In this document: positions 42,201 to 50,140 of the stretch, in pieces
Position numbering within the stretch: the first letter of the stretch is position 1
Layout of the letters: each line of letters starts with the position of its first letter
Assembly (NCBI RefSeq): GCF_009834565.1
Contig: NZ_CP019428.1
Location: forward strand, 3,534,001 to 3,598,000
Source: Pseudomonas sp. R76
GTDB taxonomy: Bacteria; Pseudomonadota; Gammaproteobacteria; Pseudomonadales; Pseudomonadaceae
Direction: 5' to 3'
DNA: 64,000 bases
Translations under genes and position numbers: made by a program
Notes under the pieces: model-generated
What the model saw: only the letters and a program-made list of their open reading frames with translations
What the model was told of the DNA's origin: nothing
Database searches by the model: none

Positions 42201-44603
42201 GCTGTCGGGCCAGCGTTGCCACCAGCGCGTGGGCAACGTGGTGGGAATCCAGTCTCCCGACCACATCACGCAACGCGGCCCCGGAATCGCCGCCGGTTCG
42301 GTCTCCAGGTAATCCACCAGCATCTGCCCTTGGGCCGGCACCGAGTTCCACAGCGTGATGCTGTGTTCCAGCATCAATTGCGCCCAGTGCGAAGGGTCGG
42401 CGCCGCGCTCCGGATCAGGCAGCACCACCTGCGCGCCGACGGCGGTGGCGCCGAAGAAGTCGTACACCGACAGGTCGAAACTCAATTCCGCCAGGCCCAG
42501 CACACAGTCAGCGGCGTTGACTGCGTAACGCTGGTTGATGTCGTCGAGGGTGTTGACCACCGCGCCGTGGCTGAGCATTACGCCCTTGGGCGTGCCGGTG
42601 GAACCGGAGGTGTAGATGATGTAGGCCAGTTCCTCGGCGGCCACCGCCAGCGGCTCGCGGGTTGGCCAATGCGGGTCGGCGTAGAGGCTGTCGATGGCAA
42701 CGCGCGGCAGCTCAAGCGTATCCGGCAATGCCTGCGCTTGCAGGGTGATTACCGCTGCAATCCCGGCGTCACGCAGGATCGCTTCCCGGCGCAGGGCCGG
42801 CTGGCGAATGTCCACCGGCACATAGGCCGCGCCCATTTGGGTAATACCCAGCACCGCCATCAGTTGCCAGGCGCTCTTGGGCAGCATCACCGCCACCCGT
42901 GCACCGCGTTCAACCCCAAGAGTTTCAAGGGCTGCGCGCAGGGCGGCGGCGTGTTGGGCGACCTGGCGATAACTGTAGCGGCCATCGCGGTCGCTGATCA
43001 CCACGGCGTCGGGCGTGCGCAGTGCCTGTTGAGCGAAACCGGCGGCGATATTGCGCGACGGGGCAACCGCCTCGACCTGTGGATTGGCCCGTTGCGCCGG
43101 CAACACGATATCGCCACGCGCCTGCCACACCTGCGGGTCGGCGGCCAGGCGTTGCAGCAGGTCGACGTAGGCATCGAACATCTGCGCGGCCATGCCGTCG
43201 GGCAGCACGCCGACGCGCACGTCCCAGCCAATCTGCAAACCGCCGTACTGGTCGCTGACCTGGCAGTCGATCCATACCTGCGGCGTCTGGCTGATCATGT
43301 AGCTGGGCGGTTGCAACAAGCGCCCGGCATCGCCGAGCAAGCGTTCGACGCTGCCGATGCCACTGGTGAACACCACCGGCATCAGGTCGGCGCCACGCCC
43401 TTGCAGGCGGGCCAGTTCACGCAACACCTCAACGCCGGTAAAGCGGCTGTGGTCGAGGTCATCGAACAGCTGCGCACCGATACGCCGCGCGCGCTGGACG
43501 AAACTCGCACCGTCGGCGCCGTGCACGGCAAGCAGGCTCAAGGCGGTGAAGTCACCGATCACCTGGCCCAGCTGCGGGTGCAGGTTCGGCCGGTTGAGCA
43601 CGGTGAGATTCAGGCAAAAGTCCGGGCTTTGGCTCCAACGCCCGATGACTTCGGCAAAGGCGGCCAGGGTCACGCCCGCTGCGCTCAGGCCCTGGGCGCT
43701 GGCGAGGGAACACAGCGCGTTCCATTGCGCACTGCTCAACACGCCATGGTGGTGCTGGAAACGCGTGGAGCCCAAACCGGCGTGCTCACTCAGCGGCAGG
43801 TCCGGGCGCCCCGGCAGGCTGTCCAGGCGGGCCAGCCACCAGGCTTTGTCGCTGTGCCAGGCGGCGCTGTTGCGCGCGCTGCGTTCGTGCTCAAGGTAGT
43901 CGCGGAAGGTCGCTTCAAGCGCGGGCCAATGGCGCGTCGGTTCGAGGTAACGCTGGGTCAGTTCGACCAGCAACAGTTGCAGGCTGGCGTAGTCGAGCAA
44001 GGTGAAATCCACCGAGCAATGCAAAATCGCCTGCTCGCGGCCCAGGCTCACTTCGGGCAGCAGGATCGGCCATTGATCAAGGGCATGGCAGGCATGGTCC
44101 AGGCGTGTGCGCAACGCCTGCAGGTGAGCGTCGAATGCCTCGGGCGTGGCCTCGCGCAGGTCATGCACCGGCAGCGATTCCCAGGGCACCTGGGCTTGCA
44201 CGCATTGGCGGCTGTTGTCCTGCACCACCGCGCGCAGCATCGGGTGGCGTTGCACCAAGGCGTTCCAGGCCTGGGTCAGTTGCGCGGTGTCGACATTCGC
44301 CGGCCACGGGTACTCGACATACAAGTGACAGGCGTTGCCGCCGTAGTCGAACGCCGGGTTACGCCCCAGCACGTAGGCGCCCTGCACCGCGCTGAGGGCG
44401 AAGGGCTGCAGCGCCTGTTCCGGCTGCGCGCGCCAATCCTGGGGCGAGAGGTGCACCATCAGTGCCTCGCGCTGGGCACGAATGCGTTCGGCCAGGGCTG
44501 AGTCCAACGCGCCTTCGGGGGCACGAAAATGCAGCTTGCCCTCGGTGGCCCAGAGTTCAATCTGGCGTTCACGGCAGATGTGCAGCAAATCATCCAGGCT
44601 CAT
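39249..44603 (-). CDS. pchF: Pyochelin synthetase PchF (NRPS, Cy-A-MT-PCP-TE)
   Basis: A 1784-residue synthetase that condenses and cyclises the second cysteine, N-methylates it and releases pyochelin. In order: a TubC-like docking region (residues 1-55, LLHICRERQIELWATEGKLH), a cyclisation domain (about 65-490), an adenylation domain (YTSGSTGTPKG, YRTGDQGR) interrupted by a methyltransferase (ILEVGAGTG near residue 1167), a carrier domain (GGDSLLIAQL, Ser near 1445) and a thioesterase (LGYCSGG near 1611, with Cys where Ser is usual). ATG 44603 overlaps a TGA in the old pchE frame (44600-44602), although pchE itself now stops at 44711. All domains look complete. Confidence 0.95.
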   Translation of the reverse strand: MSLDDLLHICRERQIELWATEGKLHFRAPEGALDSALAERIRAQREALMVHLSPQDWRAQPEQALQPFALSAVQGAYVLGRNPAFDYGGNACHLYVEYPWPANVDTAQLTQAWNALVQRHPMLRAVVQDNSRQCVQAQVPWESLPVHDLREATPEAFDAHLQALRTRLDHACHALDQWPILLPEVSLGREQAILHCSVDFTLLDYASLQLLLVELTQRYLEPTRHWPALEATFRDYLEHERSARNSAAWHSDKAWWLARLDSLPGRPDLPLSEHAGLGSTRFQHHHGVLSSAQWNALCSLASAQGLSAAGVTLAAFAEVIGRWSQSPDFCLNLTVLNRPNLHPQLGQVIGDFTALSLLAVHGADGASFVQRARRIGAQLFDDLDHSRFTGVEVLRELARLQGRGADLMPVVFTSGIGSVERLLGDAGRLLQPPSYMISQTPQVWIDCQVSDQYGGLQIGWDVRVGVLPDGMAAQMFDAYVDLLQRLAADPQVWQARGDIVLPAQRANPQVEAVAPSRNIAAGFAQQALRTPDAVVISDRDGRYSYRQVAQHAAALRAALETLGVERGARVAVMLPKSAWQLMAVLGITQMGAAYVPVDIRQPALRREAILRDAGIAAVITLQAQALPDTLELPRVAIDSLYADPHWPTREPLAVAAEELAYIIYTSGSTGTPKGVMLSHGAVVNTLDDINQRYAVNAADCVLGLAELSFDLSVYDFFGATAVGAQVVLPDPERGADPSHWAQLMLEHSITLWNSVPAQGQMLVDYLETEPAAIPGPRCVMWSGDWIPTTLPTRWWQRWPDSQLFSLGGATEAAIWSVEHPIRPPDTALPSIPYGRALKHQTLEVLDSLGRQCPVGVRGEIHIGGLGLALGYAEDPQRSAERFITHASGRRLYRTGDQGRYLSEDGLIEFLGRQDDQVKIRGHRIELAEIDAAWLAHPQLAASTTVLLGERHERSLCSFVTLQTHAPDPQRVRDELREVTAQARHSLEQADFGARADIEAALAALDHAADASLLHWLAGSGLLNPGQAIAFAPLCAALNLAPGQHRLLRHWLALLVDSGHLQVDGDGWRCLATDFDQDHAWSQFARLAPPGLWPVELVDYLRDSATRLPEQLDGRLSPASLMFPQGSAHIAEAMYSRGLHAQVLHRAMAEAVSAIVSRQGQRRWRILEVGAGTGAASALIIPALAPLVAAGVQIDYVFSDVSSYFLNAARERFAAYPWVRFMPFDMNKPACEQGLPAASLDLLLSSGALNNALDTPRLLAGLRQLLQADAWLVVQELTREHREISISQSLMMETPEDVRASNHQLFVHTDQWLAWLNSEAGDQAESLAGADSVLNLLGYDVLVARLKTDRPLLSAEALLGFIAERVPRYMVPAQVRVLDRLPVTANGKIDRRTLTTQAEQRPLQPVNRTNTEVADELVQRLIAQWERVLDCSGLSADQDFFAAGGDSLLIAQLIAGLREHEPLAQAQPFDRLLRWALSQPTPHGLAQRLRSESSSEPSHATPVAAPALDTRRAPLGGRGRVDALTQLIGGEGTARVLVHEGLGTLLPYRGLIAELAGNGPLLERAPLLGLAVHNSDDYLSVPAEHVNATLGKRYAQALWDSGRRSFDLLGYCSGGLVALELAKALLQLGAEVRQLDIVSSYRIPYVVDDEVLMLYSFAATLGLDGEALGLPTAEQLQASAALNLDVALLKSRVLAAAQGIADEQLYRVFAHSVHASHYSDGAPYVGAIRLFVPSVANPLIPDHQASLQAWWQAASLAPLTVHTLRGNHFDCLNAGLSDYLLEKRP

Positions 44604-44713
44604 AACACGCCCTCCTCGATCGCCACATCGGTGTTACGCACCAGCAGCGCGGCCATGCCGGCGAGGGTCGGTTGCAGGTAGAAGTCGCCCATGCGCAGGC
44701 TCACGCCCAGCTA
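44600..44713 (-). other. Severed 3' end of pchE behind an in-frame TAG
   Basis: The TAG at 44713-44711 ends pchE, but the same frame continues without any other stop for 36 codons (LGVSLRMGDFYLQPTLAGMA, then ALLVRNTDVAIEEGVL) to TGA 44602-44600, which overlaps the pchF ATG as ATGA. That segment is a typical carrier-domain end (helices 3 and 4). A C-to-T change of a CAG codon would produce this TAG. The segment is therefore coding sequence recently cut off, not spacer. Confidence 0.85.
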
Positions 44714-47700
44714 TTCACGTACAGTGGCCAGCAAGCGCGTGGCCAATAGGCTGTCGCCGCCGAGGCTGAAGAAACTCGCTTGGGCGCTGTTCACCGAGCG
44801 GCCCAGCACGGTTTCCCAACAGGTCGCCAGCGCCTGCAGTTCGGGGCTCAGTTCCGCGTCTTCGTCGCAGCAGGGTTGGCTGCGTTGCAACGCGTCGCCG
44901 AGGTTGGCTTGCAGGCGCGTGCGGTCGATCTTGCCGTTGGCGTTCAAGGCAAAGCGCGGCACGCACCACGGATGTTCGGGGCGCATCGCCTGCGGCAGGC
45001 GTTGTTGCAGCCAGTGGTTGAGGCGTTCACTGCTCAAGGCTTCGTCGGCAGCCTGGGCACTCACCAACAGCATCGCAGGGTTTTGCCACAGGCATTCCAG
45101 GTGGCTGAAGCCGCTTTCACCGAGCAAGCGCACGACTGCGTCGGCACTTGGCAGCAGCGGTGTGCGTCCGTCCAGCAGCGCCGCACTGACCAGCCGCAAC
45201 GGCGAGTCACGCAGCACGTCAGCCAGTATCAAACGGCCTTGGGGTTTGAGCAGCGCCTGGGCCAGGCTCAGGCCGTCGGACGGCTGCGCATAGCTGTGCA
45301 GGGCCGCGAAGCTGATCACCACGTCGTACCGGGACCAATGCTCAGCGGGCAGCACGCCGTCCACCAGCAGTTGGCCCGCCACGCGCTGGCGCTTGCCCAC
45401 GCTGGCGGCGAGCAGGCCGGGGCTGGTCTCGAACAGGGTCAGCTGCAGGTCGCGTGAACTCACGTGGTTCAGCCGCTGGTCGAGCAACTGCCCGCCGCGC
45501 ACATCCAGCACGGCGACGTTCAGCGCTGTCCCGCTGTGTTGCAGCGCGCGGTTCATGGCGTCCAGCACTTGGCGGCCTGCGGGCAGGTTGAGCGCCATGG
45601 CCTGTGGCGCCAGCAACGGGTCAAACAACACTTGCGAGGTGCCGCCCTCCGTGCGCAGCAGCACCTGCAAGGCACCGACCATGCTGTGCAGATCGGCTTC
45701 GCGCCAGCCCAATTGCGCCAATGCAGCATGAAGGCTGATGGACTCGACATAACTGCCCAACCACTCGCGCCAGGTGCTAAGCAACGGCGTGGGCGGCGGG
45801 TCTTGCAGCAGGCGTTGCAGCAGCTCGGCGGTGACGCGGCTTTCGGCAGCCAGGCTGTCATCGAGCATCGACGCGGCTGGCACAACCGGCACCGGAGCCT
45901 CCAACGACTTGAACACCACGGCCGCGCCCAGGCTGCCATTCAGTACGGCTGCACAGGCGTTGTCGATCAGCGGATGCGCCGTCAGCGCTGCCTCGATTTC
46001 GCCGAGTTCGATACGCTGCCCGCGCACCTTGACCTGCTGGTCCATGCGCCCGAGGAACTCCAGCGTGCCGTCCTGCCAGAAGCGCCCGCGATCGCCGGTG
46101 TGATACCAGCGCCCGCGCTCATCACTGCGAAAACGCTGGGCGGTGAGCACGGGATCGTTGCGATAACCGCGGGCCAGGCTCGCGCCGCCGATCAGCAATT
46201 GGCCGATTACCTGGTCCGGTACATCCCGCCCGCAGGCGTCGACTACTCGATAGGCCTGGCCGGCCAACGGCTTGCCATAGGGAATCGACGGCCAATGCTC
46301 GGGCACCGCATCGATAGGTTGCAGGTTCGACCAGATACCCGCCTCGGTCGCGCCGCCCAGGCCATACACCCGGCAGGCTGACGTGGCGTGGCGACGCAGG
46401 CGCGCGGCGAGGTCCAGGGCGATCCAGTCGCCCGACAGCAACACCGCCCGCAGGCTCTGGTACTGACACTGTTCAGCGCCGATGCCCAAGGCCATTTCCA
46501 GCAATGCCGGGGCCGAATTCCACAGGCTCACGCGGTGCTGGCGGATCAGTTGCGCCCAGCGCATGGCGTCGCGGGTTTCTTCAGGCTGCAACAACACCAG
46601 GCGCCCGCCCTGCCCCAGCACGCCGAACAGGTCATAGACCGACAGGTCGAAATCCAGCGCCGAGACCGCCAGCAGGCAATCATCCGGCGTGACGTGCAGC
46701 TCGGCTTGCAGCGCGTCGATGGTATTGATCGCCGCCGCGTGGCTGACCTCAACGCCTTTGGGAATGCCCGTGGAGCCGGAGGTGTAGATCACGTACGCAC
46801 TGGCGTGTGGCGAGCTTTTTTTCGCTGCCGCCAATGGCGCGCAGTGTTCCAGTTGAGTCGGATCAAGCCATTGCAATGCAGGATCCGCCGGCGGCTGCTC
46901 GGCGATCACGCGGCTGATGCCCGCCGCCGACTCGATCAGGCTGCGCCGTGCGGGCGGTTGAGCGGTGTCCACCGGCACGTAGCAGCCACCGGCCGCGAGC
47001 ACGCCGAACACCGCGGCAACCTGCCCAGGCCCGCGCGGCAGGCAGACTTCCACGGCTTCGCCGGGGCGCATTCCGGCCTCCAGCAAGCCAGCAGCCACGC
47101 GCAGGGCTCGGTTTGCGAGTGCCGCATACGTCCACTGTTGGGTGCCACAGATCAACGCCACCGCGTCGGGCTGTTGGGTGCTTTGGCGGAAAAAGTCGTC
47201 GAGCAAACCACGCCCCGCAGCCAGCGACGGCACGCTGTTCTGGCGGTCGCGCTGCGCTTGCTGGGCCAGCGGCAGCAACACCGGCTGTGGCTGGTTCCAG
47301 TCACTGTCGGCGAGGCGTTGCACCAGTTCGATATAGGCGCTGAACATGGCCTCCAGCACGCCCTGCGGGAACAGCTCGGCGATGCTGTCCCAGGCCAGCA
47401 GCACGCCGTCTTCGACCCGGTACAGCTGGTGATCGAGCCACACTTGCGGGGTTTGCGAGAGCATGTCGTGCAGGTCGCCGAACACCTCGCGAAAACTCGC
47501 GGGTACAAAACTTGCGTCACTCAGGTTGCAGGAAAACACCACCGGCGCCGAGCGCGGATGGCCCTGGCGACGGGCCTCGCGCAGCACCTCCAACGCGGGA
47601 AATGCGGCGTGGTCGATGGTCGCGTGCAGGTCGCGCTGGAAGCGCCGGGCGCCTTCGGCAAAGGGCAAATGCGGCGCGTCTTCGCAGGCCACCAGCAGCA

Positions 47701-48868
47701 AGGTGGTGAAGTCGGCGATCACCTGGTCAATGGCCTGCTGGTCATCGTGGCGGTCGAACAACGGTACGTTGAGGAGGAAATTCGGCTGCTCGCTCCAACG
47801 CGCCAAGACTGCGTTGAAAGCCGTGGCGAACACGCTGGGCAAGGTCAGCCCATGGGCGGTCGCCTGGCGTTGCAGGCGTTCGGCTTCCGCCGTGCTGAGC
47901 ACGAAGGCCTGGCGGCTGAAGCGTGGCGTGCGAATCGACTCAGGCGCGCGAGCTAGAGGCAGCGCCGGGCCGTCCGGTAACTGCGCCAGGCGCTGGCACC
48001 AGTGCTGACGGTCACGCTCATACGCATCGGCGCGGCGCTGGCGACGGCGACTCAGGTAGTCGGCAAAATGCACAGCAGGTGGCGGCGCAAGCGTGGCCGG
48101 TGCCTGATACGCCTGGCCGAGTTGCGCCATCAACAGGCGCAGGCTTTCCACATCAACCGCCAGCAGGTCGACACTCAGCCACACGCGGTCACGGCCACCG
48201 GGCAATTGCACCAGGCCGACCAGCATGACTTGCCCGGCTTCGACCGCCAGGCATTCATGCGAGCGCCAGTCCCGCAATGCGCGCCAGGCCTCTTGCGCGG
48301 CGGCTTGCGAGTGCTGGCGCCAATCCTGATGATCGAACACCGGCAGGTCGGTGGCCGCAAGAATCCGCTGGCGGCCTTCATTGAAACTGGCGCGCAACAT
48401 CGGGTGGCGCGCCTGCACACACTTCACCGCCGCTTCCAGGCGTTGCGGGTCGATGCCCTGGCAGTCAAATTCCAGCCACGCATGGCAACTGATATTGCCC
48501 AGCACTTCGTCCGGCCCGCGCCCCAGCCAGTACGCCTGCTGCACGGCGCTGAGTTCGAAGCTGTCATCCGGCGCAACCATCGGCGCTGCGTCGGTCACCA
48601 CGCTCTGCGGGACCTGGCCGTGCAGTAAGCCAAGCCAGGCTGCCAGGCACGGCTGCGCACTGAGTTGAGCAAAGTCGAGGTGCAAGCCGTGGCTGCGCAA
48701 ACGCTCCTGCAGGTACATCAGGCGGATGGAATCCAACCCGCAACCGAGGAGGTTTTCCTCATCGCCCAGGCTGTCGATTTCCGCCACGGTGGCGCCCAGC
48801 AACTGGGCGAGGTGTTCGATCAGCCATGTGCGCAATAAGGAGGTGTCTGCTGTTGTCAGCTCGCTCAT
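44711..48868 (-). CDS. pchE: Dihydroaeruginoic acid synthetase PchE, truncated by a nonsense codon
   Basis: Loads salicylate and adds and cyclises the first cysteine. Visible domains: an aryl carrier (GLDSIRL, Ser47), a cyclisation domain (about 90-520), an adenylation domain (YTSGSTGIPKG; RGQRIELGE near 944) with an inserted methyltransferase-like epimerase domain (about 965-1300), the A10 motif NANGKIDR near 1309, and a carrier with SLGGDSLLATRL (Ser1373). The protein stops 12 residues after that serine at 1385; the uninterrupted frame would give 1422. Helices 3 and 4 of the last carrier are lost, so transfer to PchF is probably impaired. Unless the stop is a sequencing error or is read through, pyochelin synthesis should fail. 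The start ATG has AGGAAG upstream. Confidence 0.9.
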   Translation of the reverse strand: MSELTTADTSLLRTWLIEHLAQLLGATVAEIDSLGDEENLLGCGLDSIRLMYLQERLRSHGLHLDFAQLSAQPCLAAWLGLLHGQVPQSVVTDAAPMVAPDDSFELSAVQQAYWLGRGPDEVLGNISCHAWLEFDCQGIDPQRLEAAVKCVQARHPMLRASFNEGRQRILAATDLPVFDHQDWRQHSQAAAQEAWRALRDWRSHECLAVEAGQVMLVGLVQLPGGRDRVWLSVDLLAVDVESLRLLMAQLGQAYQAPATLAPPPAVHFADYLSRRRQRRADAYERDRQHWCQRLAQLPDGPALPLARAPESIRTPRFSRQAFVLSTAEAERLQRQATAHGLTLPSVFATAFNAVLARWSEQPNFLLNVPLFDRHDDQQAIDQVIADFTTLLLVACEDAPHLPFAEGARRFQRDLHATIDHAAFPALEVLREARRQGHPRSAPVVFSCNLSDASFVPASFREVFGDLHDMLSQTPQVWLDHQLYRVEDGVLLAWDSIAELFPQGVLEAMFSAYIELVQRLADSDWNQPQPVLLPLAQQAQRDRQNSVPSLAAGRGLLDDFFRQSTQQPDAVALICGTQQWTYAALANRALRVAAGLLEAGMRPGEAVEVCLPRGPGQVAAVFGVLAAGGCYVPVDTAQPPARRSLIESAAGISRVIAEQPPADPALQWLDPTQLEHCAPLAAAKKSSPHASAYVIYTSGSTGIPKGVEVSHAAAINTIDALQAELHVTPDDCLLAVSALDFDLSVYDLFGVLGQGGRLVLLQPEETRDAMRWAQLIRQHRVSLWNSAPALLEMALGIGAEQCQYQSLRAVLLSGDWIALDLAARLRRHATSACRVYGLGGATEAGIWSNLQPIDAVPEHWPSIPYGKPLAGQAYRVVDACGRDVPDQVIGQLLIGGASLARGYRNDPVLTAQRFRSDERGRWYHTGDRGRFWQDGTLEFLGRMDQQVKVRGQRIELGEIEAALTAHPLIDNACAAVLNGSLGAAVVFKSLEAPVPVVPAASMLDDSLAAESRVTAELLQRLLQDPPPTPLLSTWREWLGSYVESISLHAALAQLGWREADLHSMVGALQVLLRTEGGTSQVLFDPLLAPQAMALNLPAGRQVLDAMNRALQHSGTALNVAVLDVRGGQLLDQRLNHVSSRDLQLTLFETSPGLLAASVGKRQRVAGQLLVDGVLPAEHWSRYDVVISFAALHSYAQPSDGLSLAQALLKPQGRLILADVLRDSPLRLVSAALLDGRTPLLPSADAVVRLLGESGFSHLECLWQNPAMLLVSAQAADEALSSERLNHWLQQRLPQAMRPEHPWCVPRFALNANGKIDRTRLQANLGDALQRSQPCCDEDAELSPELQALATCWETVLGRSVNSAQASFFSLGGDSLLATRLLATVRE

Positions 48869-48972
48869 GAAAAGCTTCCTGTGACCCGTCTAGATAAAGT
48901 CCCTGGCTCACCAAGATGGAAGCCATTCTCAATTGGAACTCTATCGCAAGCAGGTTTTCAGAAAGCGCTCAG

Positions 48973-48999
48973 GGCTTTAGATGCACGGGCCTTTTCATT
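48973..48999 (-). promoter_or_regulatory. Candidate PchR site of pchE
   Basis: Read on the minus strand: AATGAAAAGGCC, seven bases, then CTAAAGCC. It has the same 27-base frame as the pchD element (AATGAAAAAGTC, N7, CGAAAGCC) and lies 105 bases before the pchE start. A weak Fur-like stretch (GATAGAGTTCCAATTGAGAA, minus strand, about 48926-48945) sits between it and the gene. Confidence 0.5.
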
Positions 49000-49023
49000 C
49001 GATTCAGAGACACACCCCTGCCC

Positions 49024-49917
49024 TCAGCGGATTTCGCTGGGCGATACGCCGTAGCGTTTACGGAAGGCGATGGAGAAATGCGCCGGGCTGAAGCCCACGC
49101 CATAAGCGACAGTGGAGACGTTGCTTTCCTCGTCGCTGAGCATGCGGTGGGCTTCGTTAAGGCGATGCTCGTGCAAATAGCCGAACACGCTGGTGCCGAA
49201 CACCTTGCGAAACCCCGCCGTGAGTTTGCGCGGGCTCATGCCGACGTGGCTGGCCAGCGCATTCAGGCTTGGCGGCTCCAGCAGCGAACGCACCAGGCGG
49301 TCGCGCGCGGCGTGTACACGCTCCACATCCGAAGAGGTGATGCGCAGCTTCTGCTCCGGCTGCCCGCGCTCACCGAGCAGGAACTGCGCGCTCAACGCGG
49401 TCAATTCCAACGCCTTGCCGCCCAAATACAACGAGCGGCTCGGGCCCTGCATCGGGCAGGTCGCAATCTGTGTGGCCAGCGCCTGCATCGCGCGCGGCGC
49501 CGGGCGCACCATCATGTACGGGTCGCCGCCGCTGCTGGCCAACAGTTTGCGCGGGGCCATGCCCAGGTGGCGGTCGAGGGATTCGAGGTCCAATTGCACG
49601 ATGGTGTAACGCAGCGGCGTGGAGGTGCCGTAGATCTGCGACGAGGTGAACTCGCCGTCATTGACGATGGTGCACAGGCTGGGGCCCTTGATCGATTGCT
49701 CGCTGTGCCCGGGGATGCGGCACGAAAGCTCGCCACTCTGCACCAGGATCAGCTTGAGGCCGCGCTCCAGCGGGTCTTCGACCCAATTCTCACTCTCTGA
49801 CCACAGCGTGCCGGTGACCAGCGTCATGTGCGGTTCCAGGTAAACCGTGCCGGGTTGATTGCCCTTGGGTTCGGCCTGCGTCTCTTGGTGGCTGGGGGCG
49901 ATGATCGTAATAGTCAT
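49024..49917 (-). CDS. pchR: AraC-type regulator PchR
   Basis: A 297-residue regulator that, in the presence of ferripyochelin, activates pch and fpt genes. The N-terminal half senses the ligand; the C-terminal half has two helix-turn-helix units (LASHVGMSPRKLTAGFRKVF and VAYGVGFSPAHFSIAFRKRY). It lies between the two biosynthetic arms exactly as in P. aeruginosa: divergent from pchDCBA, upstream of pchE on the same strand. AAGGGAAA precedes the ATG. An intact PchR would still allow response to exogenous pyochelin. Confidence 0.93.
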   Translation of the reverse strand: MTITIIAPSHQETQAEPKGNQPGTVYLEPHMTLVTGTLWSESENWVEDPLERGLKLILVQSGELSCRIPGHSEQSIKGPSLCTIVNDGEFTSSQIYGTSTPLRYTIVQLDLESLDRHLGMAPRKLLASSGGDPYMMVRPAPRAMQALATQIATCPMQGPSRSLYLGGKALELTALSAQFLLGERGQPEQKLRITSSDVERVHAARDRLVRSLLEPPSLNALASHVGMSPRKLTAGFRKVFGTSVFGYLHEHRLNEAHRMLSDEESNVSTVAYGVGFSPAHFSIAFRKRYGVSPSEIR

Positions 49918-50024
49918 TGGGTTTTCCCTTGATCCTTAAGGCCATTACGCGGGGCCTGACCTGAATGAGGAGGAGGCTTTTAAACCGTAAACCTCCCTGT
50001 TTAAAGCCGCTGTGTATTTCATCT

Positions 50025-50051
50025 AATGAAAAAGTCACAGGTCCGAAAGCC
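50025..50051 (+). promoter_or_regulatory. Candidate PchR site of pchD
   Basis: AATGAAAAAGTC, seven bases, then CGAAAGCC, facing pchD. It is the best-conserved member of the three related elements in this locus and lies 30 bases before the Fur box and 90 bases before the pchD start. It may also affect the divergent pchR. Confidence 0.55.
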
Positions 50052-50080
50052 TTGGCGTTGAGAAGCGCTCGGCGAAGGAC

Positions 50081-50100
50081 AATGATAATAGATCTCATTT
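50081..50100 (+). promoter_or_regulatory. Fur box of the pchDCBA operon
   Basis: AATGATAATAGATCTCATTT resembles the Fur consensus GATAATGATAATCATTATC and overlaps the probable promoter of pchD. Iron-replete repression of salicylate synthesis is expected. Confidence 0.7.
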
Positions 50101-50104
50101 GGGC

Positions 50105-50130
50105 ATTTGTAGCCAATTATTTCTACAAAT
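50105..50130 (+). promoter_or_regulatory. Perfect inverted repeat in the pchD leader
   Basis: ATTTGTAG (50105-50112) and CTACAAAT (50123-50130) form an eight-pair stem with a ten-base loop, ending just before the AGGGG ribosome site of pchD. It might act as an operator or as a leader hairpin that limits ribosome access. Confidence 0.45.
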
Positions 50131-50140
50131 AGGGGATTCC

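Noticed and set aside
42087..44501. 804-codon open frame antisense to pchF, and 522-codon frame 46388-47956 antisense to pchE
   Set aside because: The opposite strand carries clear NRPS motifs in a continuous frame; the antisense products have no recognisable domain.
39249..48868. Enantio-pyochelin locus
   Set aside because: PchE has the inserted epimerase-like domain and the gene order matches the P. aeruginosa pyochelin arrangement.
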